From contig NZ_CP021425.1 of NCBI RefSeq assembly GCF_002162375.1, positions 5,878,501 through 5,942,500 on the forward strand: 64,000 nucleotides of DNA. The letters run 5' to 3'. The notes beneath the pieces were generated by a model. The model was not told the origin of the DNA, ran no database searches, and was given only the letters and a program-made list of their open reading frames with translations. The stretch comes from Oleiphilus messinensis (GTDB lineage Bacteria > Pseudomonadota > Gammaproteobacteria > Pseudomonadales > Oleiphilaceae). The position numbers and the translations under genes were made by a program. The first letter of the stretch is position 1. Each line of letters opens with the position of its first letter. This document shows, piece by piece, positions 51,601-60,927 of the stretch.

Positions 51601-52368
51601 TTACAAGACCTCTTTTAAAAACTGACTGAAACGCGCCCAGGACTTTTTATCAGCGCTTTCACGATAACGCTCCGACCCAAATACGGTAAACGCATGGGGA
51701 GCACCGCCGTAAGAGATCATCTCATGATCGACATCTGCAGCTTCCAGTTCATTTGTTAATTGCGCGAACTGATCCATCGTAATTGCCGTATCCGCGGAGC
51801 CGTGCAATACCAGTACCCGGCCTTTGGCGTTGGCATAACTTTGCCCTTCCGGAGTTTGTAGCCCGCCATGGAAGGTCGCGAAGCCTTTCAAGCCAAAGCT
51901 ATCGGCAGCACTCTGGTTACGGGCCATTTCCAGTACCGCAGCACCACCGAAGCAATACCCTGCCGCCACGCCATTGCCAATATTGGCTCCCAGGCTTTTT
52001 GCTTTGGCCAGTGCGCCTGCCATCAGCGCTCTCATTTTGGCGCGATCCTTGTAGAGTTCACCGGTATGCTGGCGTTTGTCTTTCACTTCTGTGGGTCTTA
52101 TACCGGCTCCGAACAAATCCGCAGCAAAAACACTGTACCCCATCTCTGCCAACATATGGGCCCGCTTCACTTCATAATCCGTCAAGCCATCCCAGTCGTG
52201 AATCAGCAATACGAAGGGTGCGTTATCCCCTGCTGAAACATAATAACCATCATAATCTGCCCCATTTACAACATAGCTTACGGCAGCCCCATCGGCGTGC
52301 AGCTGGCTGCTGCTTATCATAAATACTCCTGCAATTAAAACTGACCAAATTTGGCGAAAAGTAATCAT
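51601..52368 (-). CDS. Exported dienelactone-hydrolase-family protein
   Basis: 255 residues. Signal peptide MITFRQIWSVLIAGVFMISS, ending LHAD, so periplasmic, unusual for this mostly cytoplasmic family. Nucleophile elbow VAAGYCFGGAAVLEMA (Cys), VLVLHGSADTAIT (Asp) and GGAPHAFTVFGS (His) form the triad. IHDWDGLTDYEVKRAHMLAE is the typical DLH start. Substrate unknown. Confidence 0.87.
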   Translation of the reverse strand: MITFRQIWSVLIAGVFMISSSQLHADGAAVSYVVNGADYDGYYVSAGDNAPFVLLIHDWDGLTDYEVKRAHMLAEMGYSVFAADLFGAGIRPTEVKDKRQHTGELYKDRAKMRALMAGALAKAKSLGANIGNGVAAGYCFGGAAVLEMARNQSAADSFGLKGFATFHGGLQTPEGQSYANAKGRVLVLHGSADTAITMDQFAQLTNELEAADVDHEMISYGGAPHAFTVFGSERYRESADKKSWARFSQFLKEVL

Positions 52369-52787
52369 AGCGATATCCCGGTTAGTTTCGTATCAGTTAT
52401 CTGAGTTTCGTCATTCAGGATAGTTCATTTTTTATAACCAACAGGTTGCCGTTCTGAAACACGGGTTCCTGCAAGCCCTGTTGGCTACCTGAGAAATCAC
52501 GCGAAGAGCCGGTAGCACACCTTGAAATTGGCAAACCCGGGAATTGAGAAAGCCAAAACAACGGCCCGACAACCCACGCTCACCGAGTAATAATGTTGCA
52601 ATCCTGCAACAAAAATCCGGTGACACCTGCAAAACACCGGTTGGCCTGATCATTTTTTAACTTAAAACCAGCATCAAATATGTTTTACTTCATTGTTTTT
52701 GCTCAATTTATTTCGAGTTGAATCACAAATTGCAACTCCGGTTCTCAAACTGTTCAGGTCATCCGTCAAACAAGGAGTAACTTTTAC
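52369..52787. other. Intergenic region with paired hairpins
   Basis: 419 bases without a supported gene. At 52592-52609 TGTTGCA and TGCAACA form a 7-bp stem with a 4-base loop, and just after it CCGGTG (52618) pairs with CACCGG across 12 bases. The cluster could be a small structured RNA or the terminator of nothing in particular; it matches no riboswitch I know. An AAGGAG ribosome site precedes the gene at 52788. Confidence 0.4.
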
Positions 52788-53363
52788 ATGGCCCGTTTTC
52801 ACCACAATTTAATTGCTGTCATGTTTTCATACATTTTTATTGCACTCGCCTTCATTCTGGTTGCTCAGGCGGTATTGCAATTCAGTCAGGACTGGTTTTC
52901 CAGTCAGGACAGCATTACCACCATTATCAAAACCATCAATACCATGGTGATTGCTTTGGCCATGTATGAACTGGGTATGGGCATCGGAGAGGAATACACG
53001 CAAAACCGGGTTCGGTTCAATATCTTTGCCTTGATACAACGAACCATCACCCGCTTCGTCAGCGTGGTCTGTATCGCGCTGGTGCTGGAAGGACTGATCA
53101 TGGTAATCAAATACAGTCAATTGGAGATGGCGGGTAACCTGTGGTATCCCGTAGGTATTATTGCCGCCAGTGGCTTGTTACTGGTCTCCCTGGGCGCATT
53201 TCTGAAACTGAGTAGCGGTGTATGTATTGCCGCCAACACGGAAACAGCACACACGGAAGAACACACTCATCAGGTTCAGGCAGACAATTCAGCGCAGATA
53301 ATCACCGACATAATTTGTCCGGACTCGTCTGTGGGTTCGATGAGCCGGGTCACCTCCAGGTGA
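52788..53363 (+). CDS. Four-helix membrane protein
   Basis: 191 residues with AAGGAG ten bases ahead. Four hydrophobic segments: LIAVMFSYIFIALAFILVAQ, TINTMVIALAMYELGMGIG, FVSVVCIALVLEGLIMVIKY and GIIAASGLLLVSLGAFLKLS. The polar C-terminal 45 residues include His/Thr runs (TAHTEEHTHQVQ). The last 88 bases overlap the convergent methyltransferase gene, so the tail is probably not conserved. No family assigned. Confidence 0.65.
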   Translation: MARFHHNLIAVMFSYIFIALAFILVAQAVLQFSQDWFSSQDSITTIIKTINTMVIALAMYELGMGIGEEYTQNRVRFNIFALIQRTITRFVSVVCIALVLEGLIMVIKYSQLEMAGNLWYPVGIIAASGLLLVSLGAFLKLSSGVCIAANTETAHTEEHTHQVQADNSAQIITDIICPDSSVGSMSRVTSR

Positions 53364-53962
53364 TGTCGCCGGAACAGATCAAACCAGGATGAGAGCGTTC
53401 GGAAATACCAGGGTGCCGGGTCTTTGAACTCAGGGCCAAAACCCTGCCAGGACCCGGTGCGCCAACCATCCTGATAACCCTGCCCCCCTGAAGCGACCAC
53501 CGGATGCAGGGTCTGCACCAGAAAGACACCATCAGGAACCAATAATTCCGGAATCGCCTGAAAAACCGCCTCCACACTGTACTCCCCCAATAACGAGAAG
53601 TTGCACACCGCCAGCTCGAAGCGTTCACGCTTTAAACGTGCGAGGCCGTTGTGCAAGTCCTGGTAATGACATACCGCAAAGTCACCCGCACCAGCACCGA
53701 ATTGTTGAGCCTGGGCAATCAATTCTGGCACCGCATCAACACCTAAGGTTTCCACCCCGCGGTGACGCAATTCCCGGCATAACCAGCCTTCACCACAGCC
53801 AATATCCAGAACTGACCGGGGTTGAAACCGGGAAATGGCATCTAGAATCGCGGCATTGGTTACATTCACACGGCTGGGTATGGCCCCTTCCCGAATGACT
53901 TTCGTCCAGGGCGTGACGTTTTTTTCCCAGCAATCAATGATCTCACTCTCCAACGTTTGCAC
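53276..53962 (-). CDS. Class I SAM-dependent methyltransferase
   Basis: 228 residues. Motif I is SVLDIGCGEGWLCRELRHRG, motif II TLGVDAVPELIAQAQQ, then FELAVCNFSLLGEYSVEAVF. The C-terminal part, VQTLHPVVASGGQGYQDGWR with a Gly/Trp-rich stretch, is typical of the UbiG-like Methyltransf_11 group acting on small molecules. Convergent with the membrane protein gene, overlapping 88 bases. Confidence 0.87.
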   Translation of the reverse strand: MQTLESEIIDCWEKNVTPWTKVIREGAIPSRVNVTNAAILDAISRFQPRSVLDIGCGEGWLCRELRHRGVETLGVDAVPELIAQAQQFGAGAGDFAVCHYQDLHNGLARLKRERFELAVCNFSLLGEYSVEAVFQAIPELLVPDGVFLVQTLHPVVASGGQGYQDGWRTGSWQGFGPEFKDPAPWYFRTLSSWFDLFRRHHLEVTRLIEPTDESGQIMSVIICAELSA

Positions 53963-54012
53963 AGTCGCTCTCTCGTTTGTATTGAGGCCGTCATTGGCCC
54001 CAGATTTTGAGT

Positions 54013-54324
54013 TTAACCAAGATCCTGGCGCTCATGCTGACAATGCCAACAGATCTCAAAAGACGGGTCGTTGATTTCATTACACTGCGGGCAAATCCAG
54101 TCATGGGAGGGCCTACCCGCCGTTGGCGTCAGAATCTCCCGGGCACGGGCATCGTCACGATCATGGACAATCCAGACTTCCAGCCAGGTATCAATGGGTG
54201 CCAGATCCCCTGCCCCCGCGCCGAGATATTCATTCTTTAACACGGTTTCTATACCGGCTTCTGCAAGCTGATTCCGGATATGACTGACAATCAGGCGATT
54301 TTCATGGGTGTAGACGAGTTTCAT
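54013..54324 (-). CDS. DUF2007 protein with C-terminal zinc ribbon
   Basis: 103 residues. MKLVYTHENRLIVSHIRNQL, LAEAGIETVLKNEYLGAGAG and DTWLEVWIVHDRDDARAREI form the DUF2007 signal-transducing fold. A zinc ribbon follows: WICPQCNEINDPSFEICWHC (two CxxC). DUF2007 proteins resemble PII-like small domains; function unknown. Runs 50 bases ahead of the methyltransferase gene on the same strand. Confidence 0.83.
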   Translation of the reverse strand: MKLVYTHENRLIVSHIRNQLAEAGIETVLKNEYLGAGAGDLAPIDTWLEVWIVHDRDDARAREILTPTAGRPSHDWICPQCNEINDPSFEICWHCQHERQDLG

Positions 54325-54503
54325 GAATGTGGCTCAGTAAAACATTACAAGTTATTGCATTCGTTTGCTTGAAAGCTCAACTAGACTTAGGCTTTTATGA
54401 CGCTTTACCTTAACAGACGGTTTCGTTCTAAAAACTGAGATCTTAAAAACAATAGTACAAAAAATAATTACAGAGAGACAATTCTCCAGGTGGTCGTTTA
54501 TCT

Positions 54504-55763
54504 ATGGCGAAAGTACTCGTTGAAATTCCGGTAACAAATTTAGAAATCGGCATGTATGTCGCAAAACTCGATTGCCCATGGGAGGAATCCCCCTTTGTTT
54601 ATCAGGGTTTTTTCCTCTATGACCAATCCGATATTCAAGAGCTGCAAAGCCTTTGTAAAACGGTATTTGTGCAGGCCGAAAAAGAAATCATCGAGACCGA
54701 GAAAACCATCACGCTACCAAAAGGCCGCGTCCGCAAACAGATCGTCAAAACAGAGAAATTACGCTACATCAGCAAAATCCCGGCCCACCGGGAATTGGAA
54801 AAAGCCACAATGGCCTACCAGGAGGCCAAGCAACTGGTTGGCAATATTCTGCTGTCCGTACGGCTGGGCAAGTCGTTCAATATGAACGAAGTCAAAGAAG
54901 CAGTAAGTGATATCGTCAGCAGTATTCTGCGAAATCCGGAAGCATTACGCTGGCTGACACTGATCAAAAACAAAGACGACTACACGGCAGAACATTGTCT
55001 GCGTGTTTGCGTGCTGGCGGTTTCATTGGGTCGGGAAATGGGCTTGACCGAACAGGAACTCATTGATCTCGGTATCTGTGGTTTTGTCCACGACATTGGC
55101 AAAGCCAAAATCCCGGATGAGGTACTGAATAAACCGGGCCGCTTTACCCGGGAAGAATTCGAGATCATGAAATCCCATGCGATTCACGGCAAGAATATTC
55201 TGGTCAGCCAGAAAGGTGTACCCGCCAAAGCTATCGATGTCGCCCATTCACACCATGAGCGACTGGATGGAACCGGCTATCCCCGCAAACTGGCCAGCCA
55301 TCAAATTACCGAATTTTCCAAAATCGTTTCCATTGTCGATGCCTTTGATGCCATTACTTCAGTGCGCGTCTACAAAGAAGCCCGCTCCTCTCTGGAGGCG
55401 TTACGGATCATCTACGATGAAAAAGGCAGCCATTTTGACGATGAACTGGCCGAACGATTTATCAAGCTGGTAGGCATTTACCCTACGGGCCATATTGCGG
55501 AATTAACCGATGGCCAGGTCGGCATCATCGTGAGATCCAATAATGAAAACCGGCTGAAACCGAAAGTGCTGATCGTGCGGGACGCCAAGGGCCAAAAGTG
55601 CAAGGAAACCGTTATCGACCTGGCCGCAGCACCTCAAGACGAACGGGGTACCCCGTTACGAATAAAAGACTTACACCCCAACGGGGCATTTAACATTCAA
55701 TTGGATGGCTACATCAAACGAGGGCTCAGGTTGTCTGAGGAGACCCCTGAACTGATTTCCTGA
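54504..55763 (+). CDS. HD-GYP cyclic-di-GMP phosphodiesterase (DUF3391 N-terminus)
   Basis: 419 residues. The first 110 are DUF3391 (VEIPVTNLEIGMYVAKLDCP). The HD-GYP domain spans about 155-330: YTAEHCLRVCVLAVSLG, FVHDIGKAKIPDEVLNKPGR, MKSHAIHGKNIL, HHERLDGTGYP (the GYP motif) and IVDAFDAITSVRVYKEARSS. All metal-binding residues appear present, so it should hydrolyse c-di-GMP. The last 90 residues form a small beta domain. Thirty-four bases ahead of the TerD-VWA gene. Confidence 0.94.
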   Translation: MAKVLVEIPVTNLEIGMYVAKLDCPWEESPFVYQGFFLYDQSDIQELQSLCKTVFVQAEKEIIETEKTITLPKGRVRKQIVKTEKLRYISKIPAHRELEKATMAYQEAKQLVGNILLSVRLGKSFNMNEVKEAVSDIVSSILRNPEALRWLTLIKNKDDYTAEHCLRVCVLAVSLGREMGLTEQELIDLGICGFVHDIGKAKIPDEVLNKPGRFTREEFEIMKSHAIHGKNILVSQKGVPAKAIDVAHSHHERLDGTGYPRKLASHQITEFSKIVSIVDAFDAITSVRVYKEARSSLEALRIIYDEKGSHFDDELAERFIKLVGIYPTGHIAELTDGQVGIIVRSNNENRLKPKVLIVRDAKGQKCKETVIDLAAAPQDERGTPLRIKDLHPNGAFNIQLDGYIKRGLRLSEETPELIS

Positions 55764-55797
55764 GCCTCGAACACAAGCCTGATCTGGAGCACAAAAA

Positions 55798-57165
55798 ATG
55801 CAAACACTACAAGCGGGTGCCAATACCCCGCTCAATGCACTGGAAACCACGGTGAGCATCTTCTGGTCAACACCTGCCGTACCGGAAGGACAAATTGATA
55901 TTTCTGCATTTCTGTTGGGGGCAGATGAAAAAGTCCGTAGCGATGCAGATTTTATCTTTTACAACCAGCCTGCATTACCCGGCGGACAGGTCAAATTACT
56001 GGAACAGCAAAAAACCCCAGACGGCAGTACCCAAAACTTTGCGTTACAACTGGGTAGTATTCCGGAAGACATCACTAAAATCGCTTTTACCATCGTTATC
56101 CATTCCGAGCAAAGTTTCAGTGTGGCTCAGGCCTTGAAGATCACCATGGGCGAGGAGGCCGAGTTTACCCCGACAACCCAGGGCATGCAGGAAAAAGCAT
56201 TGATACTGGGACAGTTGTACCGGCATCAGGGGAACTGGAAGTTCAGGGCTCTGGGGCAAGGCTTCAACGGCGGCCTGGCACCGTTGGCAACACACTTTGG
56301 CGTGGATGTGGACGATGAACCCAACACACCGGCCTCCCCGCCCGCTCAATCCCCTGCTCAATCCCCTGCTCAATCACATGCCGCGTCAGCTTCCGCCGCA
56401 GCAGGTGCACCCGCTAGCACGGATAAAAGTCCCGCAATTGATCTGGAAAAACGCCTTGAAGCCAAAGCACCCCGTCTGATTAGCCTCGCCAAGCCGATTA
56501 AAATCAGTCTGGAAAAGAAGAACCTGACTCAGGTCAGGGCGAGAGTTGCCTTTGTTCTGGACGCATCCGGTTCCATGTCCTATCAATTCAGTTCCGGGAA
56601 CGTGCAGGCGGTTCTGGATCGTATTGCGGCATTGGCAGTGCAGTTTGATGATGACCAGGCCCTTGAGCTCTGGGCATTTGCGGATAAGTGCAAGAAGTAC
56701 GACGACGTCTCGCTGGATAATCTGGATGACTATGTAAAAAATTTGACCAAAAAGGAGAAAAAAGGCCTGTTCGGCGGTATCGGGTTCAGCATCATCAAGG
56801 GCCTCGGGGTCGGCAATAACGAGCCTCCGGTTATACGGGATATTATTGATACTTACAAAAACAGCGACTTACCCGCCTATGTTATTTTTATTACCGATGG
56901 AGGTATCTACAAAGATGGCGAAATCAAAACCCTGCTGAAAGAAGCCGCCAATTACCCGATCTTCTGGCAATACGTTGGACTCGGGGGACGGAATTACGGC
57001 ATTCTGGAACAACTCGATGATCTACCGGGACGCGTGGTGGACAATGCTGACTTTTTCCCGATTGACGATTTTAAAAAGATTCAGGACAGTGAACTCTATG
57101 ACCGGCTGTTGAATGAATTCCCCGGTTGGCTCAAGGCGGCAAAGGCCGCTGGCATTCTACGCTGA
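55798..57165 (+). CDS. TerD-like plus von Willebrand A domain protein (TerF type)
   Basis: 455 residues. The N-terminal about 175 residues follow the TerD fold (IDISAFLLGADEKVRSDADF, FIFYNQPALPGG, MQEKALILGQLYRHQGNWKF). A low-complexity linker with three PAQS copies leads to a vWA domain whose MIDAS starts LDASGSMS (about residue 257). VIFITDGGIYKDG supplies the distal Asp. This two-domain plan is that of TerF, from tellurite-resistance loci, though no other ter genes are near. It overlaps the convergent cyclase gene by 9 bases. Confidence 0.87.
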   Translation: MQTLQAGANTPLNALETTVSIFWSTPAVPEGQIDISAFLLGADEKVRSDADFIFYNQPALPGGQVKLLEQQKTPDGSTQNFALQLGSIPEDITKIAFTIVIHSEQSFSVAQALKITMGEEAEFTPTTQGMQEKALILGQLYRHQGNWKFRALGQGFNGGLAPLATHFGVDVDDEPNTPASPPAQSPAQSPAQSHAASASAAAGAPASTDKSPAIDLEKRLEAKAPRLISLAKPIKISLEKKNLTQVRARVAFVLDASGSMSYQFSSGNVQAVLDRIAALAVQFDDDQALELWAFADKCKKYDDVSLDNLDDYVKNLTKKEKKGLFGGIGFSIIKGLGVGNNEPPVIRDIIDTYKNSDLPAYVIFITDGGIYKDGEIKTLLKEAANYPIFWQYVGLGGRNYGILEQLDDLPGRVVDNADFFPIDDFKKIQDSELYDRLLNEFPGWLKAAKAAGILR

Positions 57166-58665
57166 AACATCAACCGGCCCGGAAGCGGTCTGTACCCGAT
57201 TACGCCCTTTGTCTTTCGCCTGATAAAGGGCCTGATCCGCTCTGCCGATCAGACTTTGTATGGTATCGTCCCCTTTAACCACAGTGACCCCCATGCTGCA
57301 GGTTTTCTGGCCAATCGACATAAAACGATGCGCTTCAATCTGCTGACGTATTTTCTCCGCAAGACAGGTCGCCCCAGACAGGGTTGTATCCGGACAGATT
57401 ATAATAAATTCCTCGCCCCCCCAGCGGCCAATCAAATCAATACTCCGAGTCAGCGTGCTGAGTAATCCGGAAAACTCGATCAACACGTCATCACCGGCCT
57501 GATGGCCGTGCTCGTCATTTACTTTTTTGAAATCATCCAGATCCAGCATAATCACCGAAAAAGGTTTATGAAAACGCCGGAACCGTTGCAGTTCATGCTC
57601 GATGGATTCATTAATTTTTAACCGGTTTTGCAACCCGGTTAAGGGATCGATGGTGGCGAGTCTTTGCAGCTGAAAATTCTGCTCTTCCAACAAACGTTGC
57701 GCTTCATGTAACTGCGCCAATGCGTGACGGGTTTTCCGGTTCGCCCTGATCAGTCTGTGGTTCCAGAACATCGTGACAAAGACAATCAATCCCGCTGCAA
57801 TCGACATTTGCACGAGCAGAGTGTAATCCGTTCCCTGTTCGAAACGAATGGAAACCCACTCGTTGTATAGGGTTTGCCGCTCCTCTGAGCTGATTGATGC
57901 TAGCGCCTGATCCAGAATACCGACCAAAACGGGCTCATCATTGCGAACCGCTATGGCAGGTGAGGAACTGAAGTCTAGTTGCCCTGAAACTTTAATATCC
58001 AGCGTCCCGCGTTCTTTAATTTTATAGCCGAGAGCCAGGGCCGAATCGATATAGCCGAAGACCATGTTTTCACGAACCAAATGAATCCCTTCATCAATAT
58101 CCTGCACCTCCACCAGGGGCGTATCAGGATAGCGGTTTTTAAGGTACTCGGTCACCGCATAGCCTTTCACGGCGGCAAAGGACTGATCCGAAGCAGCATC
58201 AAAGTTTTCGATAAACCCCTGATCGATCTGGGTGGCGATCACAAAAGGGTAGGACAGGTAGGGTTGGGTAAAGTCAAAGTGAGCAAGCCGTTCCTGGGTT
58301 TTGCGGGCCATGGAGATAATGTCACATTTCCGGGCTCGGGCAAACGCCATGGTTTCCGCCCAGGAAGCACTCGGCACCAGTTGAATCGGAATGCCAATCC
58401 GCTCTGCGACCAGACGCATATAGTCTGCCGCAATACCCTCATGGACGCCTTGATCATTAATACGTTCATAGGGCATCCAGTCCGGATCAACGCACATCAT
58501 GAGTTCACCCTTGGACGCAAGATAAGCCTGTTCCTCGCTTCCAAACTCCAGGCTCTGAGCCCGAACCGCTCCGCTCCAGAGGAGCCCCAACATTAGCGAT
58601 ATGATACCTGGCGCGAGAAACACGCTGACGATGACACGACTGGAGCTCAACCTGAACAAAAACAT
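57157..58665 (-). CDS. Diguanylate cyclase with periplasmic solute-binding sensor
   Basis: 502 residues. Signal/first membrane segment to about residue 36, then a SBP_bac_3 sensor: KGELMMCVDPDWMPYERIND, RKCDIISMARKTQERLAHFD. A second membrane helix (VQMSIAAGLIVFVTMFW, about 285-305) and coiled coil precede the GGDEF domain: TIDPLTGLQNRLKINESIEH, VIMLDLDDFKKVNDEHGHQA, GRWGGEEFIII. The RSID five residues ahead of GGEEF is the product-inhibition I-site. It probably makes c-di-GMP in response to an amino-acid-like ligand. Confidence 0.94.
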   Translation of the reverse strand: MFLFRLSSSRVIVSVFLAPGIISLMLGLLWSGAVRAQSLEFGSEEQAYLASKGELMMCVDPDWMPYERINDQGVHEGIAADYMRLVAERIGIPIQLVPSASWAETMAFARARKCDIISMARKTQERLAHFDFTQPYLSYPFVIATQIDQGFIENFDAASDQSFAAVKGYAVTEYLKNRYPDTPLVEVQDIDEGIHLVRENMVFGYIDSALALGYKIKERGTLDIKVSGQLDFSSSPAIAVRNDEPVLVGILDQALASISSEERQTLYNEWVSIRFEQGTDYTLLVQMSIAAGLIVFVTMFWNHRLIRANRKTRHALAQLHEAQRLLEEQNFQLQRLATIDPLTGLQNRLKINESIEHELQRFRRFHKPFSVIMLDLDDFKKVNDEHGHQAGDDVLIEFSGLLSTLTRSIDLIGRWGGEEFIIICPDTTLSGATCLAEKIRQQIEAHRFMSIGQKTCSMGVTVVKGDDTIQSLIGRADQALYQAKDKGRNRVQTASGPVDVSA

Positions 58666-59204
58666 AAAAATACTTCAAAAGCCGGTGAAAACGGGTAGCG
58701 CGAATGAGGGGACACAGTATAAACGATCATTGTGACACATTACGACGCGCTCTTTGACTACTTTTTAACAACAGTTTGCAGCAGTTAGAAACGAGTCTGG
58801 AATGCCTTATCACAGTGCGCCAATACCGCTTATGCTCGCAAACCAAGCATTCCAAACAAACATCGGGGAATGCCAACCCCATTCGAGTTGCCTCATCGAG
58901 CCCGATTTTCCAATTGATAGCACCGATACCTGCTGAAAATTGAAGAAGACTGCAAAAATAATGACACTATTTGTATTTTTGGCAGATTCTATTTTTTTCC
59001 TGACACACTTTTCACCTGCAGTCAGCGTCACTCCCATTTAGATGCGTGATCCCGATGCCCCTTAGCCAAAGTGATAATTGCCCACCTGACCCAATCTGAT
59101 ATGCTCGCATAGAACCGGTATTCGCACTAAACTGATAACCAGTACGCACAGAGGCCTGCGCCCCGCGAGCGAATCGTCCCATCGACTGCATATTGGAAAA
59201 GATC
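58666..59204. other. Intergenic region upstream of the DUF4214 gene
   Basis: 539 bases without a supported gene. The left part should contain the cyclase promoter. The middle (58790-59040) has runs that look like a decayed reading frame on the minus strand but no recognisable family. I see no tRNA, riboswitch or strong terminator. Confidence 0.4.
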
Positions 59205-60035
59205 ATGGCAACACAAAGTTCAATCGACTTGAGTCAGCTGATGTACGTGGCCTACTACGGGCGTCCCGGTGATCCAGCCGGGATCAATTTCTGGGCCGAA
59301 CAATTCGACGCGTCGGAAGATCTGACAGCGGCCTTGTCTGCCTTTGGCACCTCCCAGGAATTTACCGATAATTTTGGCACGTTAACGGCCACCGAACTCG
59401 TAAATGGTCTTTACGTGCAACTGTTCAATCGGGATTCCGAACCTGCCGGTCGGGACTTTTGGGTCGGTGAATACGAGTCCGGGCAATCCACCCTCGCCTC
59501 AATCGCGCTGAATATTGCCCAGGGTGCGCGAGGGACAGACGAGTCCACTATTACCAACAAAATCACGGTCGCAAATACCTTCACAACCCGGGTCGAACAG
59601 ACCCAGTATGACTACTCGGCCGACGACATTGCGACCATTCGGGAAATACTGGCCGCAGTGGACGAATTTGAGGGCAGCGTGAGTGCCGCAATTGATGACT
59701 TTGGTGTATTTTTCCCGGATGCGGGTACAACCATCAATGTCAATGGGAGTGGTGCATTCGATGCTGCAGCGGATGATTATCTGTTTCTGCTGGCTGAAGG
59801 TGAATATAACTATACCATTTCCGGCTTCTCAAGCGGTGACCAATTGAACTTTGCCCATGACAGCATGCCAACCATCATCAACCCGTCACTCAGTGATGGT
59901 GAAATCGACCTGATCATCGGATCGGATGCCGGACTGGTGGAAATTAAACTCACCGGTGTCCCCGCCGAGGCAGACCAAATGATTTTCAGTTACGAAAGCT
60001 TTAATGCCGCCTTCGGCGACGGCTCGCTGATGTAA
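59205..60035 (+). CDS. DUF4214 protein with short beta C-terminus
   Basis: 276 residues from the ATG at 59205. LSQLMYVAYYGRPGDPAGIN followed by NGLYVQLFNRDSEPAGRDFW is a DUF4214 domain closely resembling the first 120 residues of the protein at 10675. Residues 180-276 form an acidic beta-rich tail (FDAAADDYLFLLAEGEYNYT, GDQLNFAHDSMPTI) like C-terminal domains of RTX-type secreted proteins, although no GGxGxDxxx repeats are present. No Sec signal. Probably a surface or type I secreted protein (inference). Confidence 0.8.
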   Translation: MATQSSIDLSQLMYVAYYGRPGDPAGINFWAEQFDASEDLTAALSAFGTSQEFTDNFGTLTATELVNGLYVQLFNRDSEPAGRDFWVGEYESGQSTLASIALNIAQGARGTDESTITNKITVANTFTTRVEQTQYDYSADDIATIREILAAVDEFEGSVSAAIDDFGVFFPDAGTTINVNGSGAFDAAADDYLFLLAEGEYNYTISGFSSGDQLNFAHDSMPTIINPSLSDGEIDLIIGSDAGLVEIKLTGVPAEADQMIFSYESFNAAFGDGSLM

Positions 60036-60092
60036 CCCCGATAACCGATTTAAACCCGATCCGGTAAGGCACACCTCGTAAAGGATTTCTAT

Positions 60093-60422
60093 GTGAACAA
60101 GCTATTGATCAGCAACATTGAAGTAATACCCGGCAAGAAAACCGTGCAACACCTCGGATTGGTACAAGGCAGCACCGTTCGGGCCAAACACGCTGGAAAA
60201 GATATCATGGCCGGATTGAAGAATATTTTTGGCGGTGAACTCAGTGCCTACACTGATTTGCTCTCCGAGTCACGCCAGGAAGCACTGGATCGCATGACAG
60301 AACAAGCCAGGGCCATCGGTGCCAATGCAGTCATCAACGTGCGCTTTTCGACTTCGTCCATCACCGCTGGCGCTTCGGAAATTCTGGCGTACGGCACTGC
60401 GGTTGTACTCGAAGACAAATAG
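60093..60422 (+). CDS. YbjQ-family (heavy-metal-binding domain) protein
   Basis: 109 residues starting at GTG (AAAGGA ahead). HLGLVQGSTVRAKHAGKDIM, YTDLLSESRQEALDRMTEQA and IGANAVINVRFSTSS are the YbjQ/DUF74 core. These proteins form pentamers; function unsettled. The next gene is a second, membrane-anchored member, 40 bases later. Confidence 0.9.
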   Translation: MNKLLISNIEVIPGKKTVQHLGLVQGSTVRAKHAGKDIMAGLKNIFGGELSAYTDLLSESRQEALDRMTEQARAIGANAVINVRFSTSSITAGASEILAYGTAVVLEDK

Positions 60423-60462
60423 ATCGTGAGTCATGCCTGAAAACCGTGCTTGAGGATCAATA

Positions 60463-60924
60463 ATGGAAGCCGTGTTGCAAATTTCCTTCTTTTTCTGTTT
60501 GCTCGCTGCAGGCTATTTTTTTGGCCGCCGAGCGGAGAAAAAGCACTACCAGAGCATCTTTGAACGGGAAGCCGCTTTGCGGTATCTGGTGATCTCATCT
60601 GATCGTATGCCGCCCCCGGAGTATCTCAAACACCATGGCGAGCTGGTCTGCGGAAATGTCGTGATCTCTCTGGATTATTTCAAGTTTGTGGCTGCGGGTT
60701 TGTACCAACTGGTGGGTGGCCGGATTCCCGTGTATGAGTCACTACTGGACCGGGCTCGACGAGAAGCCCTACTCCGCATGCAAGCCGAGGCCCAAAGCGC
60801 CGGAGCCGATGCGATCATTAACCTGAAGTTCGAAACCAGCCGGATTTCTGGCAATGCCGGTAACGGAATCGGCTCAATCGAAGTACTGGCCTATGGTACT
60901 GCGCTGATTCCAAAAACGCCGTAA
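60463..60924 (+). CDS. Membrane-anchored YbjQ-like protein
   Basis: 153 residues. An N-terminal hydrophobic helix (LQISFFFCLLAAGYFFGRRA) anchors a YbjQ-like domain: MPPPEYLKHHGELVCGNVVI, YESLLDRARREALLRMQAEA and SAGADAIINLKFETSRIS. Paired with the soluble copy upstream. Stop TAA is 3 bases from the next short frame. Confidence 0.85.
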   Translation: MEAVLQISFFFCLLAAGYFFGRRAEKKHYQSIFEREAALRYLVISSDRMPPPEYLKHHGELVCGNVVISLDYFKFVAAGLYQLVGGRIPVYESLLDRARREALLRMQAEAQSAGADAIINLKFETSRISGNAGNGIGSIEVLAYGTALIPKTP

Positions 60925-60927
60925 ACG

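Noticed and set aside
52432-52653. 73-codon minus-strand frame
   Set aside because: No ribosome site, and the translation is arginine/cysteine-rich without fold character; overlaps the two hairpins.
58666-59204. c-di-GMP riboswitch in the gap after the diguanylate cyclase
   Set aside because: The conserved GEMM core sequences could not be found on either strand.
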